From contig NMRA01000316.1 of the NCBI GenBank assembly GCA_002633005.1, positions 123,901-177,604 on the forward strand: a stretch of DNA of 53,704 bases. Direction: 5' to 3'. Both the position numbers and the translations under genes were made by a program. This document shows positions 46,987 to 53,704 of the stretch, piece by piece (within the stretch, counting starts at the first letter, position 1; each line of letters starts with the position of its first letter). The notes under the pieces were generated by a model that worked only from the letters and a program-made list of their open reading frames with translations, did no database searches and had not been told where the DNA came from. The DNA comes from Phoronis australis. Taxonomy: Eukaryota; Phoronida; Phoronidae.

Positions 46987-47502
46987 AAACTTGTATCAAA
47001 TGGTAAAGCTAAAGACCGGACGGTGTGCATGCAAAATCTGGGAATCAACCTATATTCACCTTGCCCGTTAAAGTCGTTTAAGTGAAAAACAATGCAATAA
47101 ACATCATTTTCCTGCGTAACTCTCCGCCTTTTCTAACAATGAAAAGTATGTCGTCGTTTTGAAAACAATACGCTCGTGGCACGCGCACGCGCCATTTCCT
47201 AAATATTCGCGACAACTTCGGAGATGCAAAATATGTTCTGAAGTTCGGTTTTTCGGTACCGAAATTCTAAAATCTTGTAATGAAGTGAAACCAGTTCCAA
47301 TAATTTGTTGTGACGTGTACGCAAGCTCGTGAAAGAACAGCAGTTGATTGAGGAATCGGTGAAAAAAGAAACTGGCCAATAGGTGACGCAATATTTCATG
47401 GCGCCGAAAGTCGTCGCTAAAGAGCGTTCCACAACTTTAGCAGCAGAATAACGGTAGAACGCCATTTTTTCCAACATTGTTAAATAATTTGTTTACTCAA
47501 GG
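46987..47502 (-). repeat. Dispersed repeat family R2, copy 2
   Basis: Reverse-complement partner of 22975-23490. It follows the LINE relic by about 100 bp. Terminal landmarks are TTGATACAAGTTT at the left end and CTTGAGTA at the right end (both read on the minus strand). Confidence 0.7.
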
Positions 47503-47569
47503 AAGACTGTAGTTTTTAACGACACTAATTTTGTGTCGGAATTTATCTTACCACTTTTTTACCCACATC

Positions 47570-47640
47570 GGTGCAAAGCTGTATGTTTATTTATATTGTA
47601 TATATACAGGTGTACATGTATAAACATACAGCTTTGTACC
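47570..47640. other. 71-nt hairpin with 21-bp stem
   Basis: GGTGCAAAGCTGTATGTTTAT (47570-47590) pairs with 47620-47640 at 20 of 21 positions, around a 29-nt AT-rich loop containing TACATGTA. Size and stem length are similar to a small-RNA precursor, but no lower stem is present. A small palindromic MITE is equally possible. Confidence 0.5.
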
Positions 47641-47891
47641 AAGGCTATCCTAATACCTGCTGTATGCTTGGCGAACAAGAAAATTAAAATGAGTGTACAA
47701 CTGTAGATGATGAACAGTACATGTATATTTCTGTTATATACGCGTCTTTGTACTTATGTATTTTGATATTATTGTACTATAGGCCGGAAACCTTCAACTT
47801 CAATATATTTTTTAGAATTTTATGTCCCTAGGCATAGTCAAATTGAAGATAACCAGCAAAGTACCGCAGACTCGTACTGTGGAGACAAATA

Positions 47892-48599
47892 GAGAAGTTT
47901 CGCAAATCAACGTGAACGTGAATTACGTGCAACTCGCATTCATAATACCGCGTCATACATGCCGTTGTTGACTGTGACGTAATCCAGATCGTGTTTGAGT
48001 ATTTTACGCGGAAACAGATTCGCGTCGCTTTAAACGCGAAACCTGCGTCCATTTTTATTTTTAAGACATTGAATTGATTTTTATTTTGATAGTATTCTCA
48101 ATCTTTCTTCTTTGCTTCAGTATAAAATGAATATAATTCTTTTGTCTATAAATGTTCTTAAAGTTTATTTGCAAAAAAGCACCTTTTACAAAATCCTTAT
48201 TCTGTCGAGGTTCGCTGGATATCATCAAGCTAGAATGGATTTTTAACAGATATACATGTACTTTTGTGTTGTTAAATCTTTGCATGATTAATTTGCACGC
48301 ATCTATTTATTTTAAACTGCAAGTAAATTTTGCATTGTAAAAGTTGACCATTTCTCGCAGGAGTTCATAGAAACGACCTTTTTCCCGTAAAAGAAGCTAC
48401 ATCGGGAGCGTGACTTTTAAGTTTTTTTGTAAACTAGCTGACATGTACTAGGCCTACACTATCTGGACACTCTGAGATCAGTTACGTCCACGTTCACGTA
48501 AACATTTAGCTGTTGCGAAACCCATTCTGTAACGAGAATTGGCACGTGCAATTAAGTATGCGTCGTAATTTACGTTCACGTCGTTTCGCGAAACCTCTC
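47892..48599. mobile_element. Mariner-like MITE with TA target duplication
   Basis: 708 bp. The left end GAGAAGTTTCGC...ACGTGAACGTGAATTACG matches the inverted right end GAGAGGTTTCGC...ACGTGAACGTAAATTACG at 31 of 36 positions. TA flanks both ends (47890-47891 and 48600-48601), as expected for Tc1/mariner-type insertion. No transposase ORF inside, so it is nonautonomous. Confidence 0.72.
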
Positions 48600-48601
48600 T
48601 A

Positions 48602-50535
48602 ATACAATGCAACTTACATGTACGTGCACGTTTGAAATGATATTTTCCAGGCACACCAAGGCCTCACGTAAACCAGACCCCAATTGTATCCAAAATGTCG
48701 TAAACAAATCCCATTTAGAATTTCAATACCAAAGGTATTATTGAATCTTATTCTACTCACCACCTTTCTTAGATTTTTGAATTCGCAAAAGATAAAGCTT
48801 GGTTTGTATGTTCACGTATTCTAAAACCCCGGCGAACTCATTTTTGTCTAAGTCAGGACAGAAGACCAAAAACGAATTTATGTTCATGAATTGCTTGTTT
48901 CTGAATTTTTATCTACGTCTCACATGTATCTTAGCCCGATTTTTGGCTTTCACCTACACCTGTAGACACATTTTGTCTTAACTATTAAGTCATTTTTCAT
49001 AAAACATTCGAGTTCTGTTATGTGTGTTACCCGACTTAAGTCCCTATTCTTAGCCTTTGGTAGGTATTCGTGACAGTGACACTGTTGAACGACTAAACCA
49101 AACCTGTTTGAAGAATTTAGTAAAACCACTGCAATAGAACGTGTCCTCTGAATTATTGGATATATATTCTTAAAACACGAAAAGTAGAGGTTGAGAAAAA
49201 TGCAAAAATATTCCCCTAGCAGTTCTCCTCACACGTTCGAGTTGCAGTGTACCTAGAATTTGATGATTTGCAACATCATTAAACTCACGGACCACATGAC
49301 GTTATTAATTTAAAATTGCTATACATGAGATAAAATTCTGATCGCTGTGTTTAATTGTAGGTTCGTGACACGCCTTCTGACGATCAGTGAGCAATCCTGG
49401 CTAAGTCGGGTGTCCCTCTTGCCGGATGACGGATGAGATGGAAATATCTTTGTGTAGTACTAAAAGTCACACGTTGGTGTTGCAAGACATTGCCGTGGCA
49501 ACTAATTCAACATGACAGTGTCCAGTGACTTAGGAGGAAGAGAGTAAGACTTTTTTACGACAAAGACAGGAATTACAAAAATGAAAAAAAAATCTTGAAA
49601 TTAACGCACCACTATCTGGGTGAATTGCGTGACATGCAACGACAATCAAAACATTGTGTGTTCATTTTAATCACGATAGTTACATAAAATTCAAGCTTTA
49701 TGGAATCAGACTTCACCGACTTCGTACTCTAAAGCCAGTAGACTTCGATGGTCGCGATTCAAGGTCTATCTGATGGGCTAACGGTTGCGTGATAAACCAT
49801 CGGGTGAGAAGAAGGATGACGTAGCCAAAAGTCAATGGTTCCCACAGGTGCTGACTCTTGCTTGGTAGTTTTGTCAACCAACGGTTGTCCAATGTTTTAC
49901 AGTGCTCCACCTTCATTGTTGCAGAGGAATAAAAACTTTAATTATAGCTTGGAACGGTGTGACCCGGAGATATAGCGTCTGACATAAAATTATTGTCATT
50001 AAAAACTATCATTTTCCTAGTTAGAAGTCCTTGCATTGAAACCGTATAATTTATTGTCCAAACACAGGCCGACCAATTTCCGGATGACCCGTAACCATTA
50101 AAGAAACATGGTTTATTACAGTGAGTTGTGTCAGTTGTGATTGAGGAACACATAAATTCAAGTGTCATTGTGCAACACGTATATGTATAATAGTATGTAT
50201 AACACTCGAATTGAGCATCAAATAATTACGTGCACAGGTCGAAATTACAACCGTGTGAACACATGTATCTACCAAAATAATACGGCGAATTTAACTGCAC
50301 GGAATTCAAGCCCGTTAGGGAAGTTACATGTACCATACACTGGAAGATTAAGCCAAAACTAAAAGGAGAATGCTACCCGATGTAATTAGTTTTTTTGCCG
50401 TCTTAATCGGTCTATATCCTCATCGCCTCGCGTACGGTCGACCTTACCTTGCCAAGAGGTGTCGCGTTAACCTGTGAGGAAGGTGAGAAACGACGCTAGC
50501 GACGTCAGTGGTTCATATTCAGAGTGAATGCCGCT
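48602..50535. other. Intergenic stretch without recognised gene
   Basis: AT-rich with a few TACATGTA sites. ORFs are short; one on the minus strand (50168-49938) has several Cys and Trp residues but no recognisable domain or splice support. Confidence 0.5.
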
Positions 50536-50780
50536 ATGTTGCGGTGCATCGTTCCTGTTTGTCCGAGCTATGAAGCTGCGAAGAAAGCGGGTATATCGCT
50601 TTTTTACTTCCTCGAGAGTCCGAAAAGCTTAGGAAGTGGCTCATGGTAGTGAAAACTGAAATGTACGCTGTAAATAGCAAGTATGAAGCCTTGAAGCATC
50701 TCCGTTTCTGTGGCCTACAGACGTCGACAGTGCCTGACGAATGCCGGCTTACCAATAACTCCATACGTTCCGTTGTCTGA
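50536..50780 (+). pseudogene. THAP-domain relic, frameshifted
   Basis: From the ATG: MLRCIVPVCPSYEAAKKAGI then SLFYFLESPK, followed by a one-base overlap shift near 50628 into LRKWLMVVKTEMY...KHLRFCGLQ. This follows the THAP zinc finger: C-x4-C, GIS-F-F, P, then RKW, and a late Cys. The final C-x2-H reads C-x2-Gln here, so metal binding would be lost even if the frame were whole. THAP domains are found in P-element-type transposases and host regulators. With a shift, a missing ligand and no downstream domain, this is a decayed copy. Confidence 0.55.
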
Positions 50781-51639
50781 GCTTGTTCACGGCGCCTCTC
50801 TAGTATTTCTTCATTTTTGTATTCCTGTTCGAATTGATAGCTTGTAAAACTTAACGATCCACCTGCGAAGTCGGGACTGATGAGCTCGAGCTCGTCCTAA
50901 GTCGGGATTGCGAGTTGCCATGTTGGCGTTTATTACTGAGCGTTCTGTTTCAAAATGAATTATTCTCCCCCTAACCAATACTTATATAAAACTGAAATCA
51001 AGTCTGTCTCATTAGGTGCAATTTGTAATGCCTTTGGAGTGTTCGTGAGTGGAAATGATTTGAGAAGCCAGCGATGAATATATCACTGCGTTATCGGTTT
51101 TATGTGCAATGGACGGGACACCGAGGCCGTGTGAGTTCATGCTAATTAAGTGTTTGCTGGCAGAAACTGTTGTGAAACAACTCGATTTCCATCCCACGGC
51201 CAGGTGTTAGGGGAATCTTTGTGACATTACTCAAATAATGATTGTCAATGTACAACGTTTGCCCTGACGGTGCGGTGGCCAAAGCGGAACCTGAATTCGC
51301 GGTCCCCGACGAGTAAGTAGATTTGCAGTCTCGTGACTAATTCACCAACATAATCAGGTGCACATTACTTTGGCTCACTAGTATAGTATTTTCTTGACTG
51401 GAAGTTTAGTTTCCACTGAACTTTGGCTGGTTTATGTTCGTGATGTCTGATCAGTTTCCGAGCCACTGGCCGGGACAACGAGTCAATCCTGCTAGACAGG
51501 GATCCCAGAGCTTTTTGGGCATGAAAAGGTAACCAATTTTCTTTGGTGCCACAGTGCTCTGTGGGTATCCTGATGCTTGGAAATGGCCGTCTGGCAGGTT
51601 CGCTCTGGTGGGTGTGGTCAGGGGAGCCACGAGAATTAC

Positions 51640-52400
51640 ACTAAAAAATTGAGCTAGATCAACTTTTCTGGTAACCACTTACATGTAAAACTGCCTTCGA
51701 TACCTGCTACGTCATCCATTGTATCAAAATTGGTCACTGCCAGACAATTTCAGTGGTGATGAGTACCCGCCAGACGAACATATACAGGATACAAAAATTG
51801 AGCTAGATCAATCCAAGAGGTAACCGCTTGAAACCAGTCGCAAAATATTCACCGTAAGCCCAGGTATCACGAATGAGCACTACCAGACAAATCTAGTGGC
51901 GGGTTACCCCCGCCAGACACGCCCAAATACCTGAATTGAGCTAGATCAACCCATCAGGTAACCGTATGAAACCAATTGCACGATGTTCAGCATCACTGAA
52001 CATGGCACAACAGTTAGATGCCAGACAATTTCAGTGGTGGGGTGCCCCTGCCAGACGATTATCAAAAAGGGTAAAAAATTGAGCTAGATCAACCCAAGAG
52101 GTAACCACCTAAAACCAGTTCCAAAATATTCACCGTAAGCCCAGGTATCACGAATGAACACTGCCAGACAAATCTAGTGGTGGGTTAGCCCCGCCAGACA
52201 CACCCAAATATATGAATTGAGCTAGATCATCCCAAGAGGTAACCACATAAAACCAGTTGCAAAATACTCGCCGTCAGCCCAGGTATTAAGAATAAACACT
52301 GCCAGACAAATCTAGCGGTGGATTATCCCCGCCAGACACGCCCAAGTACCTGAGTTGAGCTAGATCAACCCGCCAGGTAATCGCTTGAAACCATTTGCAT
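51640..52400 (+). repeat. Minisatellite, six units of 138-149 bp
   Basis: GAGCTAGATCA recurs at 51651, 51800, 51938, 52081, 52219 and 52357. Each unit then has AGGTAACC, and most carry CCAGACAAATCTAGTGG and a GGCGGGTTACCCCCGCC-type hairpin. The last three spacings are 143, 138 and 138, so the right side is more regular. The boxes CCAGAC flank the hairpin as direct repeats. Confidence 0.85.
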
Positions 52401-52969
52401 AATGTAGAGCAACATTCTGCATGCAACAAAAGATACTTTACAGACATTTTTAACGGTGGGGCAGTAGCGTGCAGAGGTTTGATCGATGTAGGGGCGACTT
52501 TTTTAGACGCCCCTATCTCTCTACTCAAATGCATATATCCTATTCAGACCCGTAACCAGAATGGTGGTTCGAATTTCAAGAACGGTGGATCTTGGTATTT
52601 TGCAAACGTCGACACTGTAGAGTTTTCGAGGATGCCTTTGGCGCAGCTTAATTAGGGGGAAGGGAAATCTGTATACATGACGACGACTCATGTTCATGAG
52701 ATGAGACGGAATTTGTAATACCAGATGCGAGGATGCTGTGACGATTGCTCGCAAAGAGCGGGAGGCAAATTAGGATGTAATGTGGTCCAAAAAGAGAACA
52801 TTCTCGCGTTATTTCCTGCCTAAGTTTCAAATCAGCCATGCTTAAATGAGTGATTACACCTCATTGCATACTCAGACGGAAATATGAAGTCTAGTTGGCA
52901 AATGACTTAACAAAATTGTATATCTGGTTGTATTTTAGCGTGTTACTTAAGTTGCTTACATAGCCGGAA

Positions 52970-53293
52970 ATGGGGACATCCCACTATTTCGAAAGTTTAC
53001 TACAAGGAAGGTTCACTGACTATTCCGAAGTTCCCTACTTCAACGATTCACCACTCCGAAGATTCACCGCTCCAAACATATCTAAACTTTCAGACTCAGA
53101 TGTGATTTTTGAACTTTTGCATGCTAAAATAAACGATATTTCGGCTATTAGATGCACCTATACCGAAAACAACGCCCGGGCACTAAAAGACTTTGGGTTT
53201 TATGTAAACAGTGATCACCGTCTCCAGCTGGCCAGCACAACTAGAAACGGTAGTCAGATTTCATGCGCATGCGAAATTGCCCGCATGTCTTAA
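52970..53293 (+). CDS. Unidentified 107-codon ORF
   Basis: ATG-initiated ORF, MGTSHYFESLLQGRFTDYSE..., ending TAA. Balanced composition, with a central IFELLHAKINDISAIRC stretch; no signal peptide, membrane segment or domain that I recognise. No promoter, intron or neighbour supports it. It could be a real single-exon gene, a terminal exon, or chance. Confidence 0.25.
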   Translation: MGTSHYFESLLQGRFTDYSEVPYFNDSPLRRFTAPNISKLSDSDVIFELLHAKINDISAIRCTYTENNARALKDFGFYVNSDHRLQLASTTRNGSQISCACEIARMS

Positions 53294-53704
53294 AATGACT
53301 ACGCATTTGAATTTTAAAATGATATGAAGTAGGAATACTGATGAATAATCAGCCATAGACCCTATTCACGCCGACAGGAGGCGCATTCCAAAACGAGGCT
53401 CGCTACGATAGCTCTGTTAGCTTATCGGCAATAGTTCTGTGTATCAGACCGTGTTGTTCCGCGAACGGCCACAAAAAATGCGGACACGCAACTGTCTGCT
53501 TCACAATCTCTAAAGACGTTGAGATTCGGAAGCGTTGGGTCGTTGCCACGACGAAGCAAAATATGCCCGTGTAAAATTTACAAATGTTTTCGAAAAGTTA
53601 GATCGTATTTTGTCGCATGTCGGTCAGTTGTTAAGCGTCATAGTAACGACCGGAGAATGGGCCAGCCAGGCTGTTTTCATGACTACGGATTTAGGGGGGG
53701 GGGG
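53294..53704. other. Right edge of window
   Basis: No gene recognised. Ends in a G-run, which in this assembly also sits next to a gap at 8171, so it probably marks a contig end. Confidence 0.5.

Noticed and set aside
51451-52534. ORFs over the minisatellite
   Set aside because: They follow the repeat unit and are interrupted at unit boundaries; no domain.
1-53704. Bacterial or phage features, CRISPR arrays, operons, rRNA or complete tRNA genes
   Set aside because: The window is eukaryotic with spliced genes; I found no regularly spaced CRISPR-type repeats, and no tRNA with all arms present.

Overview
The window looks like a draft genomic scaffold from a marine invertebrate animal. Its genes have many small exons bounded by GT-AG introns, base composition is AT-rich (roughly 40% GC by eye), mobile-element relics are abundant, and the palindrome TACATGTA occurs more than sixty times in noncoding DNA. 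A cephalochordate, a cnidarian or a mollusc would all fit, and I cannot decide between them from sequence alone. Assembly marks are visible: a T-run at the left edge, a G-run at the right edge, four n at 8171-8174, a 327-n gap at 32582-32908, and a single n at 44828 exactly at the join of two almost identical 1-kb blocks.

Only two genes are clear. They are tandem paralogues on the minus strand, both encoding secreted or lysosomal serine carboxypeptidases of family S10, closest to vertebrate CPVL. Copy A (1760-16996) gives 487 residues and copy B (32428-42923) gives 481. I placed all 12 coding exons of each. Exon lengths are identical in both copies except exons 1 and 10, and intron phases are identical throughout. 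Both keep the Ser-Asp-His triad, but each has changes in family motifs. Copy A reads SYGGKYGP at the nucleophile and GGPGGSG at the oxyanion loop. Copy B has a Gly-to-Glu change in the otherwise conserved GDG motif.

Layout: 1-1759 holds the 3' flank of copy A with a MITE and a hammerhead-like repeat. 1760-16996 is copy A, with foldback repeats in its introns. 16997-32427 is a 15-kb intergenic region rich in repeats: an inverted repeat pair at 18.5 and 23.5 kb, a roughly 2.5-kb element bounded by CAATTGA/ATTGAA clusters, a GC-rich palindrome cluster next to a purine tract, and a solo-LTR-like element at 29.9-30.7 kb. 32428-42923 is copy B. 42924-53704 has the tandem duplication, a LINE 3' relic, a mariner-like MITE with TA duplication, a frameshifted THAP-domain relic, and a minisatellite of about 138-149 bp per unit.

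The most interesting signal is the LTR-like element. Just upstream of its TATA-like box it has an array of heat shock elements (GAAnnTTCnnGAA), three of them perfect and one extending to four alternating units, which is the arrangement of a heat-shock promoter. The next most interesting are the genome-style TACATGTA enrichment, the 992-bp tandem block, and several undescribed repeat families seen here in two copies.
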